A DNA stretch of 64,000 bases from Hippopus hippopus. Its lineage: Eukaryota > Mollusca > Bivalvia > Cardiida > Cardiidae. Positions 62,801 to 64,000 of the stretch are shown in pieces (the stretch's first letter is position 1; every line of letters starts with the position of its first letter). The stretch lies in contig OX328102.1 in assembly GCA_946811185.2 (NCBI GenBank), positions 63,505,416 through 63,569,415 on the forward strand. Direction: 5' to 3'. Both the position numbers and the translations under genes were made by a program. Under the pieces are notes generated by a model. The model saw nothing but the letters and a program-made list of their open reading frames with translations. It was not told the origin of the DNA and did not search any database.

Positions 62801-63919
62801 GGGTCGTAAAAACCAGGGCTTGTTTGGTAAAGAGTTAATAACATTTTCCCTAGACTCATTTTAAATTTTATCTCAAACGCCAACTCATGCCAGATCCTAT
62901 ATATATGTTACAGAGTGTGGATGTGATCACCAATGATACTGTGATAGATTTAGATCAGCCAGCCAATATTTTGATGACCATCGGTGAAAATCTGACGGTC
63001 ACTGCGTATGTGACAGTGTCTCCAAAGAGTCAGTCAAGATTTCTGTTTGACGCACAGATGCCACTTGACGATTCTGCTTGTCTAACAATTCGGGATATGC
63101 GGGTTATTGGTATGTACTTTCAGTGGCTTGTTCATTCTTTAATAATTACACCTGACCAGTTATCTCTACTGGCCAAAGGCCATCGAGCTTGTCATGGTCC
63201 CTTGTTGGTTAAGTATCCATCTGTCTGTATGTTGGTGCGTCCGTATGTGCATCCATCCACCAACTCTTTTTTTTTTTTAACCCTTTACCACACGATCCCA
63301 ACTTTTAACGATCCTGAGAAAGACACCTTTTAAAACATTGTGGTAACCAGCATTTTCTCCTTTTCCCGCAATGTTTTCTTCCCTTCCCAAAACAAGTTTC
63401 AATTTTTTAGTCACTTTTATTTTGCCATCTGCAAATGCTTTCAATTTGGACCAATCTAAAATCTTGTTGTTCAGTAAAGAGTTAAACATCTACAAAGCTA
63501 CCAATTTAATTTTCACCAAACTTCATAAAAATGATTCTGCTATGGTTCTTCTCAGAATTTCTTCAAAGAATTAAATGGTATATTGCCATAGCAACAAAAC
63601 TGAAATGTGTCATGGTATTTGGAACCTCTACCAAGATTGTTCAATTTATTGTCCAAAGGATAAAAATTGGTCCCATCTGTTTACTTGGTTGCATTTTCCC
63701 ACAGTGTTTTTAACCCTTCCCAAAGCAAAGTTCAATTTTTTAGTTGCATTTATTTTGTTGTCTGCTGTTGCTTTCAACTTAGACAAGTGTAAAAATTTTG
63801 ATGTTTGGTAAAGAGTTAAAAATTATTCTTCTGTTTTAGGTCCTGTAGGAAGGAATGTTCTCTTCATGGGACCTTCATTATCCAAAGGCTTGAGTTTTAC
63901 AATTTTGAAAAAGACAGCT
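38492..63919 (+). CDS. Large modular extracellular protein gene (whole span, 22 exons, open at 3' side)
   Basis: Twenty-two exons have AG/GT borders and fully compatible phases, giving ~1,270 codons without a stop until 63920. Order in the protein: a Trp/Tyr-rich and Cys-rich segment, a cadherin-like domain without calcium motifs, an RQKR/S convertase site, then modules M1 to M7 of roughly 155-175 residues. Many N-x-S/T sites, paired cysteines and no basic or nuclear features indicate a secreted or surface protein. Signal peptide and membrane anchor would lie outside the exons seen. The family is not recognised. The modules loosely resemble tandem beta-sandwich repeats (bacterial DUF11-like or cadherin/Ig-like folds), which is inference. 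Introns are filled with P1, P2 and SINE copies. Confidence 0.85.
38689..38928 (+). CDS. Small Cys-rich ORF inside an intron of the modular gene
   Basis: The 79-codon frame starts AAAATGGCG, a good initiation context. It has paired cysteines CFVCC (residues 15-19) and CRNCC (63-67) around a Lys/Leu-rich helix (EKEGFSEKLKCLLKDD). The Cx2C...Cx2C layout looks like a zinc-binding head such as those at the N-terminus of some zinc-finger or transposon-derived proteins. It could be a first exon, a domesticated fragment or chance. No further exons were found. Confidence 0.4.
   Translation: MATQTPVKEKPIDCFVCCSNSIRPIRLSGRKCEKEGFSEKLKCLLKDDNLFFNLTNLDPSVCRNCCHHSLAQPSFLQLA
38929..39430. other. Intronic stretch
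   Basis: A 15-bp inverted pair CCAGGGATCGTATAT / ATATAAGATCCCTGG at 39103-39138. Nothing else. Confidence 0.5.
39436..39690 (+). repeat. P1 with triplicated left-arm motif
   Basis: AATGCAGACG(A/G)C-type units occur three times at 39491-39535. The right arm is truncated just before the next exon. Confidence 0.7.
39717..39787 (+). CDS. Modular gene, Cys-rich exon
   Basis: CAACAG|G...TCAG|GTAAGG, phase 2 in and 1 out. It encodes SHKLDDKGCCEQSCMIGPYC then NES, a likely disulfide knot with an N-glycosylation sequon. Confidence 0.85.
39799..40010 (-). repeat. P1, starting 11 bp after a splice donor
   Basis: AACCCTGTATCATACACTTC...hairpin 39860-39905...AAATTTTGTCAG. Confidence 0.75.
40011..40565. 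other. Intronic stretch
   Basis: No recognised repeat or exon. Confidence 0.4.
40571..40802 (+). repeat. P1, full length
   Basis: GCTCTCTACCGAACGACGG to GGGTAAAGGGCTAAC. Confidence 0.75.
40870..40948. repeat. P3, diverged
   Basis: GGATCAGGATCAGACAGCAG...GATCCAGATCTACACTGTTC. Confidence 0.55.
40985..41195 (+). mobile_element. P2 truncated at 3' end, next to an exon
   Basis: The core is partly triplicated (CAACCTGTGCAGGCTAACCT, CAGTCTGGTCAGGCTGACCT). It ends within 15 bp of the next splice acceptor. Confidence 0.65.
41209..41416 (+). CDS. Modular gene, first half of cadherin-like domain
   Basis: TTTTCAG|TG...GATCC|GTAAGT, phase 1 in and 2 out. The pattern SPQFKSGYTFAEITED...GNIVYSLLS...FFIDP follows the cadherin strands A to D. 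In place of the acidic DxDxGxNG loop there is PHGCRCGN, whose two cysteines may form a disulfide. Confidence 0.9.
41455..41745 (+). repeat. P1 left arm split by ~145 bp
   Basis: ACAAGACAACAAAATTTTAG to GATAACAAATTA (41525), resuming AATTAAGTGTAGCTGATATG at ~41670. Confidence 0.55.
41754..41979 (+). repeat. P1, first of a head-to-tail triplet
   Basis: TTAACTCATTACCAGATAAC to TTTGGTAAAGGGTTAA. Confidence 0.8.
41977..42192 (+). repeat. P1, second of the triplet
   Basis: Uses the TTAA of its neighbour as its own left border. The hairpin is shortened (AATATGGGAAAAGGAGAACA). Confidence 0.8.
42190..42419 (+). repeat. P1, third of the triplet
   Basis: Junction AACCCTTTACCAGACGAC. The hairpin at 42306-42360 is intact. 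Confidence 0.8.
42455..42665 (+). CDS. Modular gene, second half of cadherin-like domain and convertase site
   Basis: GTTTCAG|G...CGATCC|GTTAGT, phase 2 in and 0 out. MNGEIQVTKELSATEMYSL then VVEARN matches the cadherin strands that normally read GxIxxxxxLDREExxxYxLxVxAxD. LDRE is LSATE here and DxD is EARN, so the calcium ligands are lost. The exon ends HHRQKRS, a furin-type R-x-K-R site that separates the cadherin part from the modules. Confidence 0.9.
42722..42795. repeat. P3 palindrome, well preserved
   Basis: GGACAATGTAGATCAAGATC...CGTGCCGTCTGATC...TCTGTCC. Confidence 0.75.
42961..43189 (+). repeat. P1, full length
   Basis: TAACCTTTAATCTTTTACTA to GTGGTAAAAGATTAA. Confidence 0.8.
43190..43380 (-). 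repeat. P1 left-arm half plus right-arm fragment
   Basis: TTACCAGCATTTTCTATTC...GATACAGTTAACCC (to 43313), then ACTGCACAATCTCAACTTTTAAGACC. Confidence 0.6.
43478..43705 (-). repeat. P1, full length
   Basis: TTAACCCATTACCACACAATCC to TTTGTAAAGAGTTAA. Hairpin uses ATGG instead of AAGG symmetrically on both arms. Confidence 0.85.
43779..43986 (+). CDS. Modular gene, module M1 part 1
   Basis: TCCTTCAG|ATT...CCAG|GTACGT, phase 0 in and 1 out. Beta-rich ITGNDITFTLTKLTN, FQLDIEFPGSS, DMLVELFAPDNDS, ILCDISVN. The single Cys sits where later modules have VCxxEV. Confidence 0.9.
43999..44474 (+). repeat. P1 carrying SINE-B in its left arm
   Basis: GATGACAAAAGTTCGGACT (43999-44025) continues after the SINE as AAAATGCATTTGCAGGC. 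It ends as a reversed left arm (GCAAATGCTTTCAGTTTGCC...AAAGAGTTAAG), so it is a 'double-left' copy. Confidence 0.7.
44026..44290 (+). mobile_element. SINE-B, full length, nested in P1
   Basis: A box AGGTAGCTCAGCGGTTAGC, B box GGTTTGATAC, tail CAAACATACAAACAAAC. Confidence 0.85.
44525..44711 (-). repeat. P1 lacking one hairpin arm
   Basis: GAGGAAGAAGGCATTTTCTCC fuses right arm to second hairpin half. Ends TTGTTCGGTAAAAAGTTG. Confidence 0.75.
44754..44812 (+). CDS. Modular gene, module M1 part 2 (small exon)
   Basis: CCTTGCAG|AT...ACAT|GTAAGT, phase 1 in and 0 out. It encodes (D)FTPPDNIVLDSKLGNNITH, corresponding to the linker after the Cys region in other modules. Confidence 0.8.
44813..45345. 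other. Intronic stretch
   Basis: No exon. GAAATAAAT occurs twice around a GTGAAAATATTAGTG/TGATATTTTCACGAG inverted pair at 45236-45280. Confidence 0.45.
45346..45440 (-). repeat. P1 right arm and broken core
   Basis: TTTTTACCAAACAATCCCATATTAC...ATGAGAAAATTTCTCACAATG. Confidence 0.5.
45612..45856 (+). repeat. P1, full length
   Basis: TAACCTTTTGCCACATGACA to GTATGGTAAAGGTTTAA. A 20-bp duplication of AAAAGTCAGGGTTGTT / AAAAGTTGGGATTGT in the right arm. Ends 31 bp before an exon. Confidence 0.8.
45887..46090 (+). CDS. Modular gene, module M1 part 3
   Basis: TTTCAG|CCT...ATCTG|GTATGG, phase 0 both sides. It carries the second half signature of the modules: INFGNVQNTGG, DTITILYSAVMVENP, YWISAGAEF, LWVGQAYVTADYD. 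Similar G-x-V-x-N and (L/I)W(V/I)G motifs recur in later modules. Confidence 0.9.
46163..46315. repeat. P1 'double-right', degenerate
   Basis: TAACACTTTACCACATGATG...AACTGACCCTAG at left. CTTCAGGGTTGTTAAAATAC at right. Confidence 0.55.
46440..46622 (-). repeat. P1, ending 15 bp before an exon
   Basis: Clean hairpin 46462-46520, left arm to TGTGTTGTTTGGG. The P1 end runs directly into the TTTTTATTTTTCAG acceptor. Confidence 0.75.
46638..46757 (+). CDS. Modular gene, module M2 part 1
   Basis: TTTTTCAG|ACG...TTAAA|GTAAGG, 40 codons, phase 0 both sides. TTTYQPQFFVNAPSTVEQGS then SHNIEVDMQLPNP, the first two strands of a module. Confidence 0.85.
46808..47170. repeat. ~46-bp minisatellite, about eight units
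   Basis: The unit reads approximately AATTTCAAGGTGAAGTTATG + TTTTTGCCTAACTCTAACCTT. The first three units are nearly identical and later ones decay. It is wholly intronic. Confidence 0.9.
47196..47395. repeat. P5, full length, intact TTAA empty site
   Basis: Core CTGATTGGCTATAC...GTTTAGCCATTTAG. Right side GAAATTTAAAAAAATTCT is the unoccupied version of the P1 target in the neighbouring P5. Confidence 0.8.
47415..47785. repeat. P5 interrupted by P1
   Basis: P5 left and core at 47415-47498, right part AAAAAATTCTTTTGAAGAAC... at 47721-47785. It is broken exactly where the sister P5 has TTAA. Confidence 0.8.
47499..47720 (+). mobile_element. P1 inserted into P5
   Basis: Borders TCAA (47499-47502, one mismatch) and TTAA (47717-47720). 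The hairpin is shortened to AAATGCCAGAATTT. Confidence 0.85.
47842..48022 (+). CDS. Modular gene, module M2 part 2
   Basis: CCGTCTAG|GTT...AATATGG|GTAAAT, phase 0 in and 1 out. Contains SVCAMQYLSQGSNFGCG (Cys pair replacing the GRNLPC motif) and GAMSLGQLLNMG. The 3' end of the exon belongs to a tandem repeat that continues into the intron. Confidence 0.85.
47988..48250. repeat. ~63-bp tandem repeat spanning an exon-intron border
   Basis: Four units of GGGGCCATGAGCCTTGGGCA...CTAAATATGGGTAAATTTAG. The first unit is coding and holds the used donor at 48023. Later units carry donor-like GGTAAATTT near 48085 and 48206 and TGTAAATTT near 48147. Confidence 0.9.
48432..48790 (+). mobile_element. SINE-B 3' part interrupted by P1
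   Basis: GTGGCTTGGAAAGAAGG...CTATTAAAATGGTGT (to 48541), then after the P1, TTTCAATACAAACAAACACA. The joined tail matches intact SINE-B copies. Confidence 0.85.
48542..48770 (+). mobile_element. P1 inserted in SINE-B tail, exact TTAA borders
   Basis: TTAA at 48542-48545 and 48767-48770. The intact SINE-B tail GGCGTTAAACTCCAATAC provides the pre-insertion sequence. Confidence 0.9.
48806..48987 (+). CDS. Modular gene, module M2 part 3
   Basis: AACACAG|GA...TCTCCG|GTAAGT, phase 1 in and 0 out. (G)SRLTDPMTADSNVSLSF, HVYPSVSAGS, TLWVGNLSMTVVAKTASP, with the module's LWVG motif. Confidence 0.9.
49098..49180. repeat. P3 palindrome
   Basis: GGACAGTGTAGATCAAGATC...TGTAGTCTGACCCTGGATGT...CTGTC. Confidence 0.7.
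49292..49521 (+). mobile_element. P1, exemplary full-length copy
   Basis: TTAA (49292-49295) CCCTTTACCAAACAACAAAA ... TTTGGTAAAGGG TTAA (49518-49521), 230 bp including both TTAA. The hairpin at 49408-49465 has essentially perfect arms around GGTTACC. Confidence 0.9.
49587..49755 (-). repeat. P1, half hairpin, ending 22 bp before an exon
   Basis: TTAACCTTTTACCCTACAATCC...GCTGGTTAAAAG...GTTTGGTATAGAAAAAAGGTAA. Confidence 0.75.
49777..50077 (+). CDS. Modular gene, module M3 part 1
   Basis: TTTTTAG|GTT...ATATTG|GTGAGC, phase 0 in and 1 out, 100 codons. Shows a full first half: SAATVGEPFSITYDLTVP, HYVFEVLAPF, FSVCSLEIVSVGRDLPC and LPDTVTLDIG. Cys in VCSLEIV and LPC likely pair. Confidence 0.95.
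50100..50412 (-). mobile_element. tRNA-derived SINE of a fourth type (SINE-D)
   Basis: The complement begins CCAGCCCGCATAGCTCAAGTGG (A box) with GGTTTGATTCCCAAGG (B box) and continues to ~50200. Seen once in this window. Confidence 0.55.
50435..50734 (-). repeat. P1 left-arm fragment (+) followed by full P1 (-)
   Basis: CATATTCAAAGCATTTGTAG at 50448-50508 (+), then CAACCCTTTACCACTCAATCC to GTTTGGTAAAGAGTTA (50510-50734). Confidence 0.75.
50881..51083 (+). CDS. Modular gene, module M3 part 2
   Basis: CTTGTAG|GA...GTGACA|GTATGT, phase 1 in and 0 out. (G)EVTNMGIYNQIGDNTIQV, SSYLVYFGVTVDS, ESILVQNPSTSIAVT. The second half of the module. Confidence 0.95.
51130..51300 (+). pseudogene. Partial tandem duplicate of the preceding exon
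   Basis: The ~170-bp copy repeats the exon 3' half (EGKAFPTSSYLVYFGV, ESILAHNPSTSIAVT) plus donor GTAAGT and following intron bases. Its reading frame is intact, but the exon's 5' half and a pyrimidine-tract acceptor are missing. Skipping is the likely outcome. Confidence 0.75.
51302..51606 (+). mobile_element. SINE-A, diverged head
   Basis: GCCCAATAGTGCAGTCTGTAAC, B box GGTTTCAGTCC, tail CATACAAACAAGC. Confidence 0.75.
51640..51850 (+). mobile_element. SINE-C, full length
   Basis: GCATGGCCTAGCTGCAAAAAG head, ATGCCCTTGGGTAAGACAC body, GTTGAAAGTGGCGTAAAACA tail with (AATT)n. Confidence 0.75.
51858..51956. repeat. P1 collapsed copy without hairpin
   Basis: TTAACCTTTTAGCACATAGTC...AGAATTGTAGACTTGCC...AAACAGTTAA. 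Both termini kept, core lost. Confidence 0.5.
51951..52177 (-). repeat. P1, full length
   Basis: GTTAACCCTTTACCAAACAATC to TGGTACAGGGTTAAG. Hairpin 52014-52070. Confidence 0.85.
52250..52509 (+). CDS. Modular gene, module M4 part 1
   Basis: TATTACAG|AAT...TCATT|GTAAGT, phase 0 in and 2 out. NMDFWDSQSDVRVNGVTR, VMELEFLMPTDTSS, FHVCKVEVESKGRNLPC. This is the clearest match to M3 in the C...GR(N/D)LPC region. Confidence 0.95.
52510..53420. other. Intronic stretch
   Basis: A short direct repeat AGTGAC(G/A)TCAGTT(C/T)TCA at 53172-53205 includes a CRE (TGACGTCA). No exon. Confidence 0.4.
53425..53800 (+). repeat. P1 right half interrupted by SINE-B
   Basis: TTACTCCTTTTTCAACAATG...CTATGGTCAGTA before, and AGGTCAGTAAAACAATGG...GTTTGTAAAGGG after the SINE. 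Confidence 0.65.
53480..53747 (+). mobile_element. SINE-B with ~12-bp target duplication
   Basis: CTATGGTCAGTA (53468-53479) and CTAAGGTCAGTA (53748-53759) flank it. A box TGCATAGCTCAATGGTTAAC. Confidence 0.85.
53824..53938 (+). CDS. Modular gene, module M4 part 2
   Basis: GTTTTCAG|A...CTAAAG|GTTTGC, phase 2 in and 0 out. (L)FGTEQYDRAKLDLLRLCN, then DNRAIFSLYLK. The LDLLRLCN stretch aligns with LDIGEVTN of M3. Confidence 0.9.
53949..54325 (-). repeat. P1 right arm interrupted by SINE-A
   Basis: TTAACCTTCTACCACTCATT (10 bp after a donor) resumes as TTAACGACGCTGAAAAAGAA at 54290. The hairpin is lost. Confidence 0.7.
53989..54289 (+). mobile_element. SINE-A with 12-bp target duplication
   Basis: TTAACAACCCTG (53977-53988) and TTAACGACGCTG (54290-54301) flank it. 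Head CCTGGTAGCCCAGTCGGTAGC, tail (CAAT)n. Confidence 0.85.
54330..54515 (+). repeat. P1, broken hairpin
   Basis: TACCAAACCTTACTCTGTCC...CATAGTGGGAAAAAGGAGAA...GGTAACAAAGTTTTC...ATGGTAAAGAACTAA. Confidence 0.65.
54861..54998 (+). CDS. Modular gene, module M4 part 3
   Basis: GTTTTTTAG|GTA...GCTCCT|GTAAGA, 46 codons, phase 0 both sides. VLNLDSLADSTNK, SAGLMYSTTKLWIGQLQLTT, with the LWIG motif and a closing PAP. Confidence 0.9.
55020..55247 (+). repeat. P1, full length
   Basis: TTAAACATTTACCACACGGC to GTGTGGTAATGGGTTAA. Confidence 0.8.
55244..55470 (+). repeat. P1, tandem with previous copy
   Basis: Shares the TTAA at 55244-55247. Hairpin uses GGGTAAAGG on its left arm. Ends GTGGTAAAGGGTTAG. 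Confidence 0.8.
55480..55970. repeat. Cluster of rearranged P1 pieces
   Basis: Three hairpin remnants (55527-55570, 55665-55700, 55785-55845), a further core at 55922-55965, and alternating arms. The block ATTACAT(T/C)AA...CATGAT(A/G)AA(A/G)AAGGCTTTT is duplicated. Confidence 0.6.
56090..56190 (+). repeat. ~20-bp tandem repeat spanning a splice acceptor
   Basis: About four to five units of CAGACTGGTTATATACATTT run from the intron into the first five codons of the next exon. Acceptor-like AGs lie at 56114, 56134, 56153 and 56173. Confidence 0.9.
56174..56465 (+). CDS. Modular gene, module M5 part 1
   Basis: CATTTCAG|ACT...AATTTG|GTGAGT, phase 0 in and 1 out. GDIMIGESAQYSLLLKIPPG, LDICMVRVYTAGNNLPC, SSVLLDVGVIKKF. 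The start at 56174 is chosen because it keeps phase 0. An acceptor at 56134 would also stay in frame and add 13 residues. Confidence 0.9.
56632..57170 (+). repeat. P1 interrupted by a (TG)n-bearing element
   Basis: Left part TAAACACTTTACCACACAAC to CAGCATTTTTTTC (56783). Right arm TTCAAAAATCCTCTTTTGTGG to GTTTGGTCTAGGATTAA at 57110-57168. Confidence 0.7.
56787..57100 (+). mobile_element. Unclassified insert with (TG)n
   Basis: Starts GCCCTCGCCATAAAATGGGG, carries (TG)n at 56829-56886, then GGTGTCCGTGTCCGGCCAAT and GCCAGGTCAAAGGTCAAGGTC. Probably a 3' fragment of a larger retroelement. This assignment is inference. Confidence 0.55.
57171..57645. other. Intronic stretch
   Basis: A small inverted pair AAAGGACCAA / TTGGTCCTTTT at 57262-57290. 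No exon. Confidence 0.45.
57646..57836 (+). CDS. Modular gene, module M5 part 2
   Basis: TTTGTAG|AC...ACTGAG|GTATAA, phase 1 in and 0 out. (D)NQSIFVNNFFDDDSIIV, SYTFDLEVFVDTSQ, NQSVTVSSSNYTE. Several N-glycosylation sequons. Confidence 0.9.
57900..58202 (-). mobile_element. SINE-A, full length
   Basis: The complement head at the right end (CCTGGTAGAGCAGTTGGTAGC) and the 3' body at the left. Confidence 0.8.
58268..58499 (+). repeat. P1, full length
   Basis: AACCCTTTCCCAAACGACAA to GTTTGGTAAAGGGTAAA. Confidence 0.8.
58500..58620 (+). repeat. P1 right half in tandem
   Basis: GGGTAGAAAACATTCTGAG...AGCATTTTCTCCATTTCC...TTAGAGTCATTAAAAA. Confidence 0.6.
58762..59030 (+). CDS. Modular gene, module M6 part 1
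   Basis: TTTTTTCAG|ACA...TCTAC|GTAAGT, phase 0 in and 2 out. VNVTVSIGEFIQ, DFAIVIPQSYIGK, LDAAIYSVGDNLPC. The first Cys of the pair is replaced (ILDAAIY). Confidence 0.95.
59083..59284 (-). mobile_element. P2, 3'-truncated
   Basis: AGGTCAGCCTGCATGGAGTG/TGCAGGCTGACCCAGG core, CTCCTTTTCATAGAGCATGG end. Confidence 0.75.
59285..60350. other. Intronic stretch with three CRE half-sites
   Basis: ACGTCA at 59700, 59713 and 59724. GAACATTGGCGA (59345) and TTTGCCAATGTTC (59674) form an inverted pair, so this may be another foldback element. The 164-codon minus frame at 59932-60426 has no domain features. Confidence 0.45.
60358..60492. repeat. Hairpin with ~38-bp arms
   Basis: GAATATTATG(T)TG(T/A)AGTAACTTTCCTGGTGC at left and GCACCAGGAAAGTTACTGCA + TCATAATATTC at right, ~58-bp loop. 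It ends ~48 bp before the next exon. Confidence 0.8.
60540..60627 (+). CDS. Modular gene, module M6 part 2
   Basis: GATTACAG|T...AATACA|GTAATG, phase 2 in and 0 out. (T)SGVYTDTAQFDLGMTCNW, PIKPGDQDANT. FDLGMTCN aligns with LDLLRLCN of M4. Confidence 0.85.
60652..60858 (-). repeat. P1, right terminus lost
   Basis: CATTAGCCTAAAGAAGAGAGC...hairpin 60693-60750...TTTGTTTGGTAAAGGGTTAA. Confidence 0.75.
60934..61244 (+). mobile_element. SINE-A, full length
   Basis: A box TGGTTGCTCAGTCGGTAG, B box TGGTTCAGTCCC, tail (CAAT)n. Confidence 0.8.
61363..61550 (-). repeat. P1, left terminus replaced by P2
   Basis: AATCCTGTAATAAACAGTC...GTGGGCAAAGAAGAAAATGC...TTGTTGTCTGCTAGTGGC, then P2 sequence. Confidence 0.7.
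61552..61725 (+). mobile_element. P2 right half
   Basis: AAAAGTTTTTGCTATTTGGG...GGATTTTATTGATCCATAAT...GCCAGAGCACAGCTG. Confidence 0.7.
61785..61928 (+). repeat. P1 core and right arm, ending 14 bp before an exon
   Basis: AATTTGTCTTTGAAAGAATGG, hairpin 61818-61872, CTCGGGTCATCATGGTACAT. Confidence 0.7.
61942..62106 (+). CDS. Modular gene, module M6 part 3
   Basis: CCTTTCAG|ATT...ATAGAG|GTAAGT, 55 codons, phase 0 both sides. IVFEVFVRAMPNGLVTTGES, VQVTGSWSVNDGSAISVTG, LNIVDTDSFVDKIE. Confidence 0.9.
62107..62605. other. Intronic stretch
   Basis: No exon. Around 62150-62240 the sequence (GTAATTGATGGGAATGCTGT, TTTTGTG(A)ACAA, AGTTAGTCTATC) echoes the preceding exon end, suggesting a decayed partial duplicate. 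Confidence 0.4.
62610..62838 (+). mobile_element. P1, exemplary full-length copy
   Basis: TTAA (62610-62613) CCCTTTACCAAACGACAAAA ... TTTGGTAAAGAG TTAA (62835-62838). Very close to the copy at 49292. Confidence 0.9.
62914..63109 (+). CDS. Modular gene, module M7 part 1
   Basis: TGTTACAG|AGT...TTATTG|GTATGT, phase 0 in and 1 out. SVDVITNDTVIDL, NILMTIGENLTVTAYVTV, RFLFDAQMPL, ACLTIRDMRVIG. The Cys aligns with VCSLEI of M3. Confidence 0.95.
63278..63485 (-). repeat. P1 with one hairpin arm lost
   Basis: TTAACCCTTTACCACACGATCC, AACATTGTGGTAACCAGCAT, GTTCAGTAAAGAGTTAA. Confidence 0.75.
63690..63820 (-). repeat. P1 left-arm half, ending 20 bp before an exon
   Basis: GCATTTTCCCACAGTGTTTTT...GATGTTTGGTAAAGAGTTAA. 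It shares CCCTTCCCAAA(A/G)CAA(G/A)TTTCAATTTTTTAGT-type text with 63278-63485, so the two are close relatives. Confidence 0.7.
63840..63919 (+). CDS. Modular gene, last visible exon, reading into P1 sequence
   Basis: GTTTTAG|GT, phase 1 in. (G)PVGRNVLFMGPSLSKG matches the GRNLPC neighbourhood of other modules, although LPC is changed to VLF. After ~63885 the bases resemble a P1 left arm, and TAA stops the frame at 63920. No donor is visible before the stop. Either the annotated end is a truncated or alternative 3' exon, or this exon is dead and skipped. Confidence 0.5.
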
Positions 63920-64000
63920 TAAATGTAACTCAAATGATCAGATTTTTTTCGTTTTGAAATAGTAGAAAATATTGTTGGAAAAGGAGACAGTGGTGGTAAG
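63886..64000 (+). repeat. P1, cut by window edge
   Basis: TTTTACAATTTTGAAAAAGAC, TTAAATGTAACTCAAATGAT, GTAGAAAATATTGTTGGAAA. The left terminus is missing. Confidence 0.65.

Noticed and set aside
1..64000. Autonomous transposase, reverse transcriptase or viral genes
   Set aside because: No frame shows DDE, RT or capsid-type motifs. All mobile elements seen are non-autonomous.

Overview
The window is nuclear DNA of an animal, most likely a bivalve mollusc. The evidence is AT-rich sequence, intron-rich coding with GT-AG splice sites, three tRNA-headed SINE families with bivalve-like 3' tails, and a very high density of short palindromic elements. The bivalve assignment is inference from repeat style and was not searched. 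No bacterial, phage or CRISPR features are present.

Layout. Positions 1-17,700 hold no recognisable gene, only transposable-element (TE) debris. A compact single-exon C2-domain gene lies at 17,874-18,983. A CRE + TATA promoter-like block sits 1.6 kb upstream of it (16,197-16,290). Positions 19,000-38,490 are again repeats, microsatellites and unassigned sequence, with one possible exon at 26,575-26,773. From 38,492 to the right edge runs a + strand gene that I reconstructed exon by exon. It has 22 supported coding exons with GT-AG borders and matching phases throughout, about 1,270 codons, and it is open at the right edge. The protein has a Cys-rich segment, a degenerate cadherin-like domain, a furin-type RQKR/S site, then seven copies (the last incomplete) of a module of roughly 155-175 residues. 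Most modules carry a Cys...G-x-(N/D)-LPC motif, and every module starts and ends on a phase-0 intron. I do not recognise the family.

Repeat names used below. P1: ~230 bp element with termini TTAA-CCCTTTACCA and a ~55-nt near-perfect central palindrome (GTGGGAAAAGGAGAAAATGC / its complement); about 75 whole or partial copies. Orientation + means the arm with ACAAAATTTTAGACTTGTCC comes first. P2: ~250 bp element starting GCCATGCTCTGTGAAAAGGG with a CAGCCTGCGCAGTCCGCGCAGGCTG core. P3: ~70 bp palindrome AGATCAAGATCAGACTGCAC. P4: palindrome AAAGTGTCGTCTCGGATCAGCC. P5: palindrome GATTGGCTAAACC/GGTTTAGCCAATC flanked by GTAACACAA. SINE-A ends in (CAAT)n, SINE-B ends in (CAAA/CCAA)n, and SINE-C has a GTCCTTGGGCAAGACACTT body.

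The most informative results are the reconstructed modular gene and the identification of P1 as a TTAA-targeting, piggyBac-like non-autonomous element. Three nested insertions give paralogous empty sites for P1. Several exon borders of the big gene are built from or abut tandem repeats and P1 copies: a splice donor amplified as a ~63-bp satellite, an acceptor amplified as a ~20-bp satellite, a partially duplicated exon, and a last visible exon that reads into P1 sequence and stops.
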